The position numbers and the translations under genes were made by a program. This document shows positions 33,008-41,756 of a stretch of DNA of 64,000 nt, one piece after another. Source of the stretch: CAWJEL01 sp964647255 (GTDB lineage: Bacteria > Chloroflexota > Anaerolineae > CG2-30-64-16); assembly GCA_964647255.1 (NCBI GenBank), contig CAZYGI010000004.1:39539-103538 (forward strand), in the 5' to 3' direction. The notes under the pieces were generated by a model. The model made no database searches. It worked only from the letters and a program-made list of their open reading frames with translations, and was not told the origin of the DNA. Each line of letters opens with the position of its first letter. The first letter of the stretch is position 1.

Positions 33008-34279
33008 TTACCGCTTCGCCAGCACCTCGGCCTCATACGCCCTGATCTCCGCCATCAGCGCGGTGTCCAGCGGCAGATCGTGCTGCAGGCAGAAGGCATC
33101 CCAGGCCGCGCCTGCGGGCAGATCCTTGAGCGCCTCCTGCAGCGCCAGGCGTCCGGTGTAGTCGCCTTCGCGCTCGAGCGCGGCCATCTCGGCGGACGGC
33201 TCCAGGAGCGCGCGCAGCAGGGCGCGCTGCATGGCGCGCGTCCCGATGACCCAGGCCGCGACCCGGTTGATGCTGGCGTCGAAGTAATCCAGCCCGATGT
33301 GCACCCGCCCCAGGTAGTCGCCGCGCACCAGCTCCTGGGCGATGGCTTGCAGGTCGTCGGTCAGCGTCACCACGTGGTCGCTGTCCCACCGGACGCCGCG
33401 GCTGACGTGCAGCAGCACTTCGTCCACGAAGGAGAAGACGGCCGAGAGCTTGTCCGCGATGGTCTCGGTGGGATGGTAATGGCCGCTGTCCAGCGTCACC
33501 AGCGTCTTGTTGGCGGCGGCGTAGCCCAGGTAAAACTCATGCGAGCCGACAACGTAGCTTTCCGAGCCGATCCCGAACAGCTTGCCCTCCACCGCATCCA
33601 GATTGTAGCGCCGGTCCACCGGATGCGCCAGAATCTGATCCAACGAATCCTTCAGCAGCAGCCGCGGCGTCTTGCGGTCGGCCGGCGTGTCCTTCAGCCC
33701 ATCAGGAATCCAGATGTTCGTCACGCAGGGGGTGCCCAGTGCGCGGCCGAAGTGCTCGCCGATGATCCGGCAGGCGATGGCATGGTCAATCCAGAAACGG
33801 CGGATGCCCGCATCGGAGCTGGCCAGGGTGAAACCGGCGGCGGACTTGGGATGGGAGAAGAAGGTCCCGTTGAAGTCGAGGCCGTGCCCGCGCTCCTGGG
33901 CCCACGCCACCCAGCCGGCGAAGTGCTCCGGCCGCAGCGCATCCCGGTCCACGCTGGCGCCGCCCGTTTCTGCATAGATGGCGTGCAGGTTCAGCCGGTG
34001 CGTGCCGGGGATCAGGCTGTACGCCTGATCCAAATCCTGCCGCAGCTCAGGCGCGGTGCGGGCCTTGCCGGGGTAGTTGCCCGTGGCCGCGATCCCGCCG
34101 GTGAGCTCACCGCTGCCCTCGAACCCGCTGACGTCATCGCCCTGCCAGCAATGCAGGCTGATCGGGATGCTGCCCAGCCGGGCCAGCGCCGCATCGGTGT
34201 CAACGCCTAGCGCGGCGTACCGTTCGCGCGCCAGAGCATAGGCTTCACGAATGGTTTTCTCCGTCGGTTGCATGCTCAT
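33008..34279 (-). CDS. rhaA: L-rhamnose isomerase
   Basis: Converts L-rhamnose to L-rhamnulose, the first step of rhamnose catabolism. The 423-residue protein has the RhaA signature SLHCWQGDDVSGFEG (about residues 42-56). Metal-site segments are LDFNGTFFSHPKS, VTLDSGHYHPTETIADK and WDSDHVVTLTDDLQAIAQE, with GLDYFDASINRVAAWVIGTR near the end. The length agrees with the E. coli enzyme. The ATG at 34279 is the first in frame; an ATG two codons later is equally possible. It is flanked by aldolases and the RhaSQPT-type transporter, which fits the pathway. Confidence 0.93.
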   Translation of the reverse strand: MSMQPTEKTIREAYALARERYAALGVDTDAALARLGSIPISLHCWQGDDVSGFEGSGELTGGIAATGNYPGKARTAPELRQDLDQAYSLIPGTHRLNLHAIYAETGGASVDRDALRPEHFAGWVAWAQERGHGLDFNGTFFSHPKSAAGFTLASSDAGIRRFWIDHAIACRIIGEHFGRALGTPCVTNIWIPDGLKDTPADRKTPRLLLKDSLDQILAHPVDRRYNLDAVEGKLFGIGSESYVVGSHEFYLGYAAANKTLVTLDSGHYHPTETIADKLSAVFSFVDEVLLHVSRGVRWDSDHVVTLTDDLQAIAQELVRGDYLGRVHIGLDYFDASINRVAAWVIGTRAMQRALLRALLEPSAEMAALEREGDYTGRLALQEALKDLPAGAAWDAFCLQHDLPLDTALMAEIRAYEAEVLAKR

Positions 34280-34558
34280 GCTTCATTCTCCTGCCAGTAG
34301 CCAAGAATCGGCTTCAAGTTCTCGCCCTCGCAATGACTGTCTTTGGTGGGCACACGCTGCCGCAACATGGGTAACCTGGAACGTCGGTCAAGTAATGCCA
34401 GGCCCCACTGGCGGGCGGTTAGCAACCGCTGCAACCCTGGCGCAGTCCCGCAGGGATGCTTCGCGATCGCCCCTACGGCCCCTCAAACTCCCGGTGGCGA
34501 AGGCCTGGAAAGACACGCTCGCGCGCACCGCGAGCCGCGCCGCCAGACGGTTACAGCA
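34280..34558. other. Non-coding spacer upstream of rhaA
   Basis: Together with the two hairpins to its right this is a 381-bp gap. It contains small GC-rich hairpins such as GCGGTTAGCAACCGC (near 34418-34432) but no supported gene. No clear promoter for rhaA is visible. Confidence 0.5.
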
Positions 34559-34590
34559 CTGAGCCAGCCTCTTGTGGAGGGCTGGCTCAG
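34559..34590 (-). terminator. Hairpin downstream of rhaS (distal)
   Basis: CTGAGCCAGCC (34559-34569) and GGCTGGCTCAG (34580-34590) form a perfect 11-bp stem with a 10-base loop. Its position after the transporter operon suggests termination, though a T-run is lacking. Confidence 0.55.
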
Positions 34591-34604
34591 CGCACCACCG
34601 CTCG

Positions 34605-34640
34605 CTGCGGAGCGCGCATCCGAGGGCGCGCGCTCCGCAG
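34605..34640 (-). terminator. Hairpin directly downstream of rhaS
   Basis: CTGCGGAGCGCGC (34605-34617) pairs perfectly with GCGCGCTCCGCAG (34628-34640), 21 bp after the rhaS stop. With the second hairpin it probably separates the transporter operon from rhaA. Confidence 0.6.
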
Positions 34641-34660
34641 GAAACTATCCGTGTGGCCGA

Positions 34661-35713
34661 TTAGAAGTTGAACTTGTCAATGTTGTCTTTGCTGAAGACG
34701 GTCGGCGGGCCAAGCAGGACGACGCCATCAGGATCAATGGTGTACTCGCCCAGCTTGCCGGCGGTGAACTTGTCGCCCGGCTGGCCCTTGATCTTGCCGC
34801 TGGCGATCGCGTCCAGCGTGTAGACGGCGAGGTAGCCCAGGTCAGACGGGTTCCACAGAGCGAACTGCGGGCTGGCGCCGCTCTTGACGTAGTCGCGCAT
34901 CTGGTTCGGCGTGCCCAGCCCGGTGACGAACACCTTGCCGATCAGGTTGGCATCCTGCACCGCGCGGGCCGAGGCCGCGATGCCGACCGTGGTCGGTGCG
35001 ATGATCACCTTCAGGTCGGGGTATTTCTTGAACAGGCCCTGCGCCTCGTTGTAGCTCTTGGTGTCCTCGTCGTCGCCGTAGACCGTGTCCACCAGCTCCA
35101 GCTTGGCATACTCAGGTTTCTTGAGCTCTTCCTTCATCAGGCCGATCCATTCGTTCTGGTTCGGCGCGGTGGAAGTGGCGCTCAGAATGGCGATCTTGCC
35201 CGCGCCGCCGGCCAGGTCAGAAGCCATCTTGATCTGCACAGCGGCGATGCCGGCCGCCACCGCCTGGTTGACGTGCACCGTGCGGCCGCCCTTGGCAATC
35301 GCCGAATCCCAGGTCACGACCGGGATATTCGCAGCAATGGCGTCCTTGCCGGTCGGGACGAGCGCGTCCGAATCATCGGCCGAAATCGCCAGGCCGGCCA
35401 CCTTCTGCGCGATCAGCGAGTTCAACAGTTGGATCTGCTGGGTGGCATCGGCCGTGGCCGGCCCGGTGTAGTTCACGGTGACGCCGAGTTCCTTCGCAGC
35501 TTCCTGCGCGCCCTTGTTGGCCGTATCGAAGTAGGGGTTGCCGAGGTTCTTGGGCACCAACGCATACACCTTGCCGGCGGCAGCCGCGGGCGCCTTGGTC
35601 GGCTCAACCGCCGCGGGCGCGGCGGTCGGTGCGGCCGGCGGGACGCACGCGCTTAGCACCATGCTGAGCAACAGCACGGCTGCAAGAACGGTGAAGACGG
35701 AACGGGTTTTCAT
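34661..35713 (-). CDS. rhaS: Rhamnose-type ABC transporter substrate-binding lipoprotein
   Basis: A Peripla_BP_4 (ribose/rhamnose class) binding protein of 350 residues. The lipoprotein signal ends MVLSAC (about residue 23) and is followed by an Ala/Pro/Thr linker. The mature part starts YALVPKNLGNPYFDTANKGA. Conserved segments LISQK-like LIAQKVAGLAISADDSDALV and VVTWDSAIAKGGRTVHVNQA match RhaS-type proteins. It presents L-rhamnose to the two permeases encoded upstream in the operon. AAGGAG precedes the ATG. Ligand assignment rests on similarity and the rhaA neighbourhood. Confidence 0.87.
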   Translation of the reverse strand: MKTRSVFTVLAAVLLLSMVLSACVPPAAPTAAPAAVEPTKAPAAAAGKVYALVPKNLGNPYFDTANKGAQEAAKELGVTVNYTGPATADATQQIQLLNSLIAQKVAGLAISADDSDALVPTGKDAIAANIPVVTWDSAIAKGGRTVHVNQAVAAGIAAVQIKMASDLAGGAGKIAILSATSTAPNQNEWIGLMKEELKKPEYAKLELVDTVYGDDEDTKSYNEAQGLFKKYPDLKVIIAPTTVGIAASARAVQDANLIGKVFVTGLGTPNQMRDYVKSGASPQFALWNPSDLGYLAVYTLDAIASGKIKGQPGDKFTAGKLGEYTIDPDGVVLLGPPTVFSKDNIDKFNF

Positions 35714-35821
35714 GAGTTTTCTCCTTTTGAAGTCAGAAACGGATTGGATGGTTCGGATCGGAAAACGAGATTGGCTGTGTCAGACAGTGTTCACCTCCTT
35801 TGCAGCCTGAGAGTGCGCCTC

Positions 35822-36937
35822 CTACGACAGCGAGAACACGACCGCGCGCGACCAGAAGAAGAACCAGCCGAACGCAATCGCAACGAGCACACCGAGCGCG
35901 ATCAGGAACAGCGTGCGCCTGCTCACCTGCGATCGCCCGCCCCGCAGGATCACCGGCAGGTTGGGCAACAGGATCGAGAGGATGAGCAAGATGCCGATGA
36001 CGATGCTCTGGACCTGGCCCTGGATGTTCATCAGGCCCATGCCAAAGCGCAGCAGGCCGACCAACACCAACGCCAGCGCGGCCCCGATCATGCTGCCTTT
36101 GCCGCCGTTGATGTCCACCCCGCCGAGCACGGTGATGGTGATGACGGTCAGCTCCAGGCCGTTGCCGATGTCGGGGCGGGTGCTGCCGTAGCGGGCGGCC
36201 AACACCAGGCCCGCCAGGGCCGCCATCACCCCGGACACCATGAAGATGATCGTCTTGACGCGGAAAACCGAGACGCCGGAATAGATGACCGCATCCTGGT
36301 TATTGCCAATGGCGTACAGGTAGCGGCCGAATACCGTCTTGTGCAGCACCAGGCCGAACATCACCGCCAGGACCAGGAAGAGGACCAACGAGAACGGCAC
36401 GGGCGTCCCCGGAATATTCCCCTGGCCGAGGTAGGTGAACGAATCCGGGTAGCCGCGCGCGGCCTGGTCGCCCAACATCACGTAGGCCATGCCGCGGTAG
36501 AAGGCGTACGTGCCCAGGGTGATCACCAGCGCCGGCACTCTCAGGCGGGCGATCAAGAAGCCGTTCAACATGCCCGCCAGGAGGCCGAGCACCAGCGCGA
36601 CCGCGGCCGCCGCCCAGATGTTCACCCCGCTATTGAACAACAGGCCCATGAAGGACGCGGTCATGCCGAGCGTCGAAGCCACCGCCAGATCCACATTCCC
36701 GGTGACGATGATCCAAACCATGGGCAGCACCATCAGCCCGATCTCGATAAAATCCGACGAGGCCCGGAACAGGTTCTTGACATCCAGGAAGTAAGGCGAC
36801 AGGCGGCTGTTGACGACCACAACCAACGCCACCAGCGCCACCAGGAACCACTCCCAGCGCAAGAACCGGGCCAGAAAAGCTCGCCGCGGCGGATTCAAGC
36901 CGATTTTGGTTGTGCTGGTTTTGTCTGACACAGTCAT
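35822..36937 (-). CDS. rhaQ: Rhamnose-type ABC transporter permease (RhaQ-like)
   Basis: A BPD_transp_2 permease of 371 residues with eight to ten transmembrane helices. Diagnostic stretches are GLMVLPMVWIIVTGNVDLAV, LNGFLIARLRVPALVITLGT and TVLGGVDINGGKGS. An unusual basic cytoplasmic N-terminus precedes the first helix. It overlaps the upstream permease stop by four bases, so the pair is co-translated. The P/Q naming of the two permeases is by order and could be exchanged. Upstream of rhaS, an AAAGGAGGTGA sequence (around 35791-35801) lies in the 108-bp gap without a usable frame. Confidence 0.87.
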   Translation of the reverse strand: MTVSDKTSTTKIGLNPPRRAFLARFLRWEWFLVALVALVVVVNSRLSPYFLDVKNLFRASSDFIEIGLMVLPMVWIIVTGNVDLAVASTLGMTASFMGLLFNSGVNIWAAAAVALVLGLLAGMLNGFLIARLRVPALVITLGTYAFYRGMAYVMLGDQAARGYPDSFTYLGQGNIPGTPVPFSLVLFLVLAVMFGLVLHKTVFGRYLYAIGNNQDAVIYSGVSVFRVKTIIFMVSGVMAALAGLVLAARYGSTRPDIGNGLELTVITITVLGGVDINGGKGSMIGAALALVLVGLLRFGMGLMNIQGQVQSIVIGILLILSILLPNLPVILRGGRSQVSRRTLFLIALGVLVAIAFGWFFFWSRAVVFSLS

Positions 36938-37944
36938 TTTGCCCCTCGCGTGGCCTTGATCCGGCCCTGGATGAGCGAATCGGAGATGACCGCCAGCAGG
37001 ATCAAGAGCCCCTGCACAGCGAGCTGCCAGAACGGCGAAATCCCGGACAGGATCAGGCCGTTCTGAATGATCCCGAGCGTCAAAGCGCCGAGCAACACGC
37101 CCGGCACGGTGCCGATGCCGCCCATCATGCTCACGCCGCCGATCACCGAGGCCGCCACCGTTTGCAGCTCGAAGCCGAGCGCGGTGTTGGTCTGCGCGGC
37201 TTCATAGCGCGAGGCCCACAGCACGCCGGCCAGCCCACACACGATGCCGGCGATGACGTACACCATGAACGTCGCCCGCTGCGTACGGATGCCCGCCACC
37301 CTGGCGGCATCCGGGTTAGTGCCCAGGGCGTAGATGTCCCGGCCGGACCGCGTGTGGTTGAGGAAGACAAAGACGATAACCGCGACGCCGGCCGCGATCA
37401 GCACCAGGTTGGGCAGGAGCAAGGGCGCGCCTTTCGCCAACTGCTTGAAGCTCGCGGGCATCTCGAATGCATTGATCCACGTGCCGCCGCTGTACAAGAA
37501 GACCAGCCCGCGATAGATGCTCATCGTGCCGAGCGTGGCGATGATCGGCGGGACGCGGCCCACCGTGATGATCAGCCCGTTGAGGCTGCCCAGGGCGCTG
37601 CCCAACGCGATCCCCAACAGGACGCAGAGCAGGATCGGCGTCGTGGGGAAAGCCCGCACGATGAAGGACACCATCATCGCCACCAGGGCCAGCATCGAGG
37701 AGACGGACAGATCAATGCCGCGCGTGATGATGATCATGGCCTGGGCCAACGCGATCATCGCCAGGATCGAGATATCCATCAGGATGTCCCGGAAATTGGT
37801 GAGCGTGAGAAAATGCGGGTTCCGCAGGCCGATGACGGCCACCAGCAGCACAATGAAGCCGATCAAGGCCAGCTCGCGGAAGCGGGCGAAGACCGACAAC
37901 AGGCTGGGCCGGGAAGATGTTATGCGAACAGTGCGAGTGGTCAT
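36934..37944 (-). CDS. rhaP: Rhamnose-type ABC transporter permease (RhaP-like)
   Basis: The second BPD_transp_2 permease, 336 residues with about ten helices. It carries LAMIALAQAMIIITRGIDLS, LNGLIITVGRVPPIIATLGT and VIGGVSMMGGIGTVPGVLLG, the conserved regions of ribose-class permeases. It forms a heterodimer with the protein encoded at 35822-36937. The gene starts 29 bp after the ATPase gene. Confidence 0.87.
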   Translation of the reverse strand: MTTRTVRITSSRPSLLSVFARFRELALIGFIVLLVAVIGLRNPHFLTLTNFRDILMDISILAMIALAQAMIIITRGIDLSVSSMLALVAMMVSFIVRAFPTTPILLCVLLGIALGSALGSLNGLIITVGRVPPIIATLGTMSIYRGLVFLYSGGTWINAFEMPASFKQLAKGAPLLLPNLVLIAAGVAVIVFVFLNHTRSGRDIYALGTNPDAARVAGIRTQRATFMVYVIAGIVCGLAGVLWASRYEAAQTNTALGFELQTVAASVIGGVSMMGGIGTVPGVLLGALTLGIIQNGLILSGISPFWQLAVQGLLILLAVISDSLIQGRIKATRGAK

Positions 37945-37973
37945 GTTGCTTCCTGTCCCCGTTTCCTCATCCG

Positions 37974-39506
37974 CTAGATCGCCTGGGTGGCTGCCTTCAT
38001 GATGGCCTCTTGTGTGGCCGCGGCGCGGTCGAACAAACCGGTGACCCGGCCCTCGCGCATCACCAGGATGCGATCGCTCATCCCCAGGACCTCCGGCAAC
38101 TCCGAGGAGATCATGAGGATGGCGAGCCCTTGGGCGGCCAGATCGCTCATCAGCTTGTGCACCGCCGCCTTGGTCCCGATGTCAATCCCGCGCGTCGGCT
38201 CGTCGAGGATCAAGATGCGTGGCCGGGTGGACAACCACTTCGCCAGCACGAGTTTCTGCTGGTTGCCGCCCGACAGCTCGCGCGCCTTCTGCCAGACGGT
38301 GGTTGCCTTAACCTCCATCTGGGTGGCGGCTTCATGGGCAGCCTTGCGCGCGGCGCGCGCCGCCAGCCAGCCCCGCTTGACGAAACGCGTCAGGGTCGGC
38401 AGGGTAATATTGTCGGTGATGTCCATCGGCAAGACCAGGCCGTGGTGCTGCCGATCCTCCGGCACGAGGGCCAGGCCGTGCTGCATCGCCTGGTTGGGGC
38501 TGGTGATGCGCACGGGCCGGCCGTCAATCTCGATCGTGCCGGCGTCGGCCGGGGCCACGCCGAAGATCGCCTGGCTCACCTCGGTTCGCCCCGCGCCCAC
38601 CAACCCGGCCATGCCCAGGATTTCACCCCGGTGCAGCTCAAAGGAGACATCCCGGAAAGCGCCTGCGCGGCCCAGGTTCTTCACCCGCAGGATCACCTCC
38701 CCGCGCTCCACTGCCGCCTTGGGGAAGAGCTCGCTCACGGTCCGGCCGACCATTAAGCGGATCAGCTCATCTTGCGTCACGTCTCGCATCGTCCGGGTTT
38801 CCACGTACGCGCCATCGCGCAGCACCGTGACCCGATCCGCGATCTCGAACAGCTCTTCGAGCCGGTGCGAGATAAACAGGATGGCGACGCCGTTGTCCCG
38901 CAAGCGGCGGACGATCTGGAACAGGTCGGCGACCTCGTTCAGGGTCAGCGCGGAGGTCGGCTCGTCCATGATCAGGATGCGGGCGTTCACGGACAGGGCC
39001 CGGGCGATCTCAACCATCTGCTGCTGGGCGACGCTCAGGTAGCGGGCCTTCGTATGCAGGTCAAGGTGCACCCCCAGCGAATCCAGGATCTGCTCCGCCT
39101 CCCGGTACAGCTTGGGCCAGTCGAGCAGCCCGCTCCCTCGAGCCGGCTGCCGGCCGATGAAGATGTTTTCGGCGATGTCCAGGTCGGGGAAGATGCTCAG
39201 CTCCTGGTAAATGGCCGCGATGCCGAGCGCCGTCGCTTCCCGCGGATCGGTCACATGGATGCGCTGATCCCCCAGGTAAATCTCGCCCGCGTCGGGCTGA
39301 TGCACCCCGGTGATGATCTTGACCAGGGTGGATTTGCCCGCGCCGTTCTCCCCCAGCACCGCATGGACTTCACCCCCATGCAGCTCGAGCTGGACGTTGC
39401 GCAGCGCATGCACACCGGCAAAGCTCTTGCTGATGTTCGTCAGGCGCAGGGCCGTGGCGCTTGTCTGCCGCGGGCCCGGTGGCGTGTTTACGATGGGTGT
39501 GACCAT
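37974..39506 (-). CDS. rhaT: Sugar ABC transporter ATPase with two nucleotide-binding domains (RhaT-type)
   Basis: Powers the importer. It is 510 residues with duplicated ABC domains. Domain 1 has Walker A GENGAGKST, signature LSVAQQQMVEIARAL and Walker B ILIMDEPTSAL. Domain 2 has the degenerate Walker A GLVGAGRTE typical of the class, signature LSGGNQQKLVLAKWL and Walker B ILILDEPTRGID. The ATG at 39506 was chosen, with AGGGATCAC upstream, because the 14-residue extension overlaps the regulator gene and reads as linker. The regulator stop lies 13 bp inside that extension, so the genes are tightly linked. Confidence 0.9.
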   Translation of the reverse strand: MVTPIVNTPPGPRQTSATALRLTNISKSFAGVHALRNVQLELHGGEVHAVLGENGAGKSTLVKIITGVHQPDAGEIYLGDQRIHVTDPREATALGIAAIYQELSIFPDLDIAENIFIGRQPARGSGLLDWPKLYREAEQILDSLGVHLDLHTKARYLSVAQQQMVEIARALSVNARILIMDEPTSALTLNEVADLFQIVRRLRDNGVAILFISHRLEELFEIADRVTVLRDGAYVETRTMRDVTQDELIRLMVGRTVSELFPKAAVERGEVILRVKNLGRAGAFRDVSFELHRGEILGMAGLVGAGRTEVSQAIFGVAPADAGTIEIDGRPVRITSPNQAMQHGLALVPEDRQHHGLVLPMDITDNITLPTLTRFVKRGWLAARAARKAAHEAATQMEVKATTVWQKARELSGGNQQKLVLAKWLSTRPRILILDEPTRGIDIGTKAAVHKLMSDLAAQGLAILMISSELPEVLGMSDRILVMREGRVTGLFDRAAATQEAIMKAATQAI

Positions 39507-39519
39507 GTGATCCCTGTTT

Positions 39520-41190
39520 CTATGGTTGTTTTTGATCCGCCGAAACAAACGTGTGCTCGATATAGACGGCCGGCGGCACCGGCTCGCCGCGCAGGATCTT
39601 CAGCGCGAGCTCAATCAACCGGCTGCCGTAGCGCTCCGGCGCGTAGCTGGTGGACCCGACAAAGGGGAAACCCGGCCGCGCCAGCGCGGCGCGGCCCAGG
39701 CGGTCGGCGTTCTGCCCCACCGCCACCGCGTCGCCGAGCCGGCCCGCCTTCTCGCAGGCGGCCAGCGCGCCCAGCGCGGCGTCGTCGTTCACCGCCAGCA
39801 GCGCGATTCGGGTTCCGGCCGCAACCGCCATCAGGTAGCCGGCCATCGCGGCCTCGGCCTGCTCGATCAACGTGCCGGCGGGGAGCATGACGACGCACTC
39901 GTGGGGCAGCGCGCCGAGCACCGCTTCCAGCCCGTCGCGACCGCCTTGCAGCCGCGCCGCCGGGGTCGCGCCCGCGCGCAGATCCTGCAGGCACACCAGA
40001 CGATCGAAGCGACCGCCCCAGCGATCCCGGATCCACCGCCCCAGCCCCTCGCCGGCCATGAATCCCGCCCGGTAGTTGTCCGCACCGAAGAAGATCGCAC
40101 CCGGCAGCGGGATGTCCACCGCGATGACCGGGATCCGGGCCTGGCGGAAGCGGTCCATGATCACGTTGCCGGCCTCTGCGTCAATCTGGTACTCGATCAC
40201 CAGGTCCACGCCCTGAGCGATGAACCACTCCACGTTGTCCAGCGCCCGCCCGCGATCCAGGTCGTTATCCCGGATCAGCAGCTCGATGTCCTTCTGGCCG
40301 ACCGCGGCCGCCTCCAGCCCCAGGCGCACCTGCAGGGCAAACGGCATCCGCTCGGTCAGGTTGGCGAACCCGATCCGGTAGCGCCGCCCCTCCCGGTCAC
40401 ACGGCGCAAACGTCGAGGTCGTGTTCTCATCGCAAACCGTCAGGCGCACACCGCTGCGCTGCAACTGCTCGATCCACGCCGGCGCCAGACTGGCGTCGCT
40501 GAAAATGTGGGCAATCTGGTCGAGCCGGGCGAACGGCGCCAGGTCCAACCGGCCAAACTTGCCGGCATCAATCAGCGCCACCACCGACCCGGCCGAGGCG
40601 ATCATGCGGCTCTTGATCTGCGCCTCGTGGATGTCAATTTCGGTCAGGCCGGCCAGCGAGAAGCCGTAGCAGGAGACGAACGCGGTTTTGATGTGGAGGT
40701 TCTTCAGGAGCTGCTCATTCAGCAGGCCGGTGACCGAGGTGCCTTCGACGCTGAGCACGCCGCCAACGAGAATCACCGTGTTGGAGGGATCACTCGCCAG
40801 CGCGCGCGCCACTTCGATGCCGTTTGTGACAACGGTCAGGTTGTGGCGGTCCTGCAGGAAGCGCGCCAGGGTATAGACGGTGCTGCTGGCATCCAGGAGG
40901 ATCGCGTCGCCGTCCTCGATCAGGCCGGCGGCCGCACGAGCGATGACCTGTTTGGCCGGCGCATTGACGCGTACCCGGCTGGCAAAGGACGGATGACTGA
41001 CGGTCCGATCCTCGGCAATGACGGCGCCGCCGCGGACGCGAATCAACAGCCGGTCGTCCTCCAGCGCAGAGAGGTCATTGCGGATGGTTCCCTCGGACAC
41101 AGACAAAGCCTGCGCGAGCTCGGTCACCTTGATGCCCGGCTGTGCAGCAAGCAAACCCAAAATGCGCTGGCGCCGCTCGAACGTGGTCAC
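39520..41190 (-). CDS. DeoR-family regulator fused to a periplasmic-binding (sugar sensor) domain
   Basis: A 556-residue protein with an unusual architecture. Residues 1-56 are a DeoR winged helix: FERRQRILGLLAAQ, VTELAQALSVSEGTIRNDLS and RVRGGAVIAED. Residues 75-235 are the DeoR sensor, with DGDAILLDASSTVYTLARFL, NLTVVTNGIEVARAL and VALIDAGKFGR, which normally binds a phosphorylated sugar. From about residue 265 to the end is a type I periplasmic-binding fold: YRIGFANLTERMPFALQVRL, DLVIEYQIDAEAG and FVGSTSYAPERYGSRLIELA. DeoR proteins usually stop at about 255 residues, so the fusion doubles the length. It is the first gene of the rhamnose transport operon and its promoter has direct-repeat boxes. 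Confidence 0.87.
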   Translation of the reverse strand: MTTFERRQRILGLLAAQPGIKVTELAQALSVSEGTIRNDLSALEDDRLLIRVRGGAVIAEDRTVSHPSFASRVRVNAPAKQVIARAAAGLIEDGDAILLDASSTVYTLARFLQDRHNLTVVTNGIEVARALASDPSNTVILVGGVLSVEGTSVTGLLNEQLLKNLHIKTAFVSCYGFSLAGLTEIDIHEAQIKSRMIASAGSVVALIDAGKFGRLDLAPFARLDQIAHIFSDASLAPAWIEQLQRSGVRLTVCDENTTSTFAPCDREGRRYRIGFANLTERMPFALQVRLGLEAAAVGQKDIELLIRDNDLDRGRALDNVEWFIAQGVDLVIEYQIDAEAGNVIMDRFRQARIPVIAVDIPLPGAIFFGADNYRAGFMAGEGLGRWIRDRWGGRFDRLVCLQDLRAGATPAARLQGGRDGLEAVLGALPHECVVMLPAGTLIEQAEAAMAGYLMAVAAGTRIALLAVNDDAALGALAACEKAGRLGDAVAVGQNADRLGRAALARPGFPFVGSTSYAPERYGSRLIELALKILRGEPVPPAVYIEHTFVSADQKQP

Positions 41191-41215
41191 TAAACGCCTA
41201 TCACGATTGTTGAAA

Positions 41216-41276
41216 TTTGAGGATTATTGACGAATATTGACGATTTGAGGATATCACAGTTGTTGGAGTTTGTCAA
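41216..41276 (-). promoter_or_regulatory. Promoter and direct-repeat operator of the regulator-rhaTPQS operon
   Basis: On the minus strand TTGACA (41276-41271) and TATCCT (41253-41248) are spaced by 17 bp. TTTGAGGAT occurs on the plus strand at 41216-41224 and 41244-41252 (28-bp period), with ATTGACGA between them at 41226-41233 and 41236-41243 (10-bp period). The repeats cover the -10 and the transcription start region, as expected of a repressor site, and the regulator encoded just downstream is the natural candidate. Confidence 0.65.
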
Positions 41277-41283
41277 TAGTCAA

Positions 41284-41313
41284 TTCACAGCCTCGGCGCG
41301 CCTATGGTATACT
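41284..41313 (+). promoter_or_regulatory. Candidate promoter for the ModE-like gene
   Basis: TTCACA (41284-41289) and TATACT (41308-41313) are spaced by 18 bp, 43 bp before the ATG at 41356. It diverges from the rhamnose operon promoter, which is less than 40 bp away. Confidence 0.5.
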
Positions 41314-41355
41314 GCCGCCCATCCGGCCAGACGACCCGGCCACCGGGAGTAGCTT

Positions 41356-41700
41356 ATGCCAGTCAACCATTTAACCCCACACGTCAATCTGTGGATCGAA
41401 CACGACGACAAGGTAGTGCTCAGCGCGTGGCGCGTGCAATTGCTGCGCGCGGTCGGGGAGACCGGCTCGATCAGCGCGGCCGCCGAACAGATGGGGATCC
41501 AGTATCGCCTGGCCTGGGAGCGCTTGCAGGAGATGGAGGAGGGGCTGGGGCTGGCGCTGATCGAGCGCCAGGTCGGCGGCGCGGGCGGCGGCGGAGCGCG
41601 ACTGACGGCCACGGGCATCGCAATGATGACGTGCTTCGACCGGCTGGCAGAGGAGGTGGAAGCGCACCTGGATGAGCGATTTCGCGCGACGTTCGCCTAA
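41356..41700 (+). CDS. ModE N-terminal-like DNA-binding protein (LysR-type winged helix only)
   Basis: A 114-residue single-domain regulator. The helix-turn-helix WRVQLLRAVGETGSISAAAEQMGIQYRLAWER begins near residue 24, with wing region VGGAGGGGARLTATG, matching the N-terminal domain of the molybdate regulator ModE. The C-terminal TOBE molybdate-binding domains are absent, as in stand-alone ModE-N proteins. It stands directly before an aldehyde oxidoreductase gene that needs tungsten- or molybdenum-pterin, so it probably regulates metal-cofactor enzymes. How it would sense the metal without TOBE domains is unclear. Confidence 0.85.
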   Translation: MPVNHLTPHVNLWIEHDDKVVLSAWRVQLLRAVGETGSISAAAEQMGIQYRLAWERLQEMEEGLGLALIERQVGGAGGGGARLTATGIAMMTCFDRLAEEVEAHLDERFRATFA

Positions 41701-41725
41701 GGCTCCTGGTGCCTCCGGGCGCAAC

Positions 41726-41753
41726 TTGCGTCCTGGGGATTCCCGCGTATAAT
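41726..41753 (+). promoter_or_regulatory. Promoter of the aldehyde oxidoreductase operon
   Basis: TTGCGT (41726-41731) and a perfect TATAAT (41748-41753) are separated by 16 bp. Transcription would start near 41760, leaving a leader of about 270 nt before the ATG at 42029. Confidence 0.65.
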
Positions 41754-41756
41754 GCA

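Noticed and set aside
35780..35815. A ribosome-binding-like AAAGGAGGTGA before rhaS considered as a leader-peptide start
   Set aside because: The possible GTG starts give at most four codons before a stop, so no peptide can be supported.
39526..41193. A 555-codon plus-strand frame
   Set aside because: It is an exact antisense shadow of the DeoR fusion regulator and has no domain signature.
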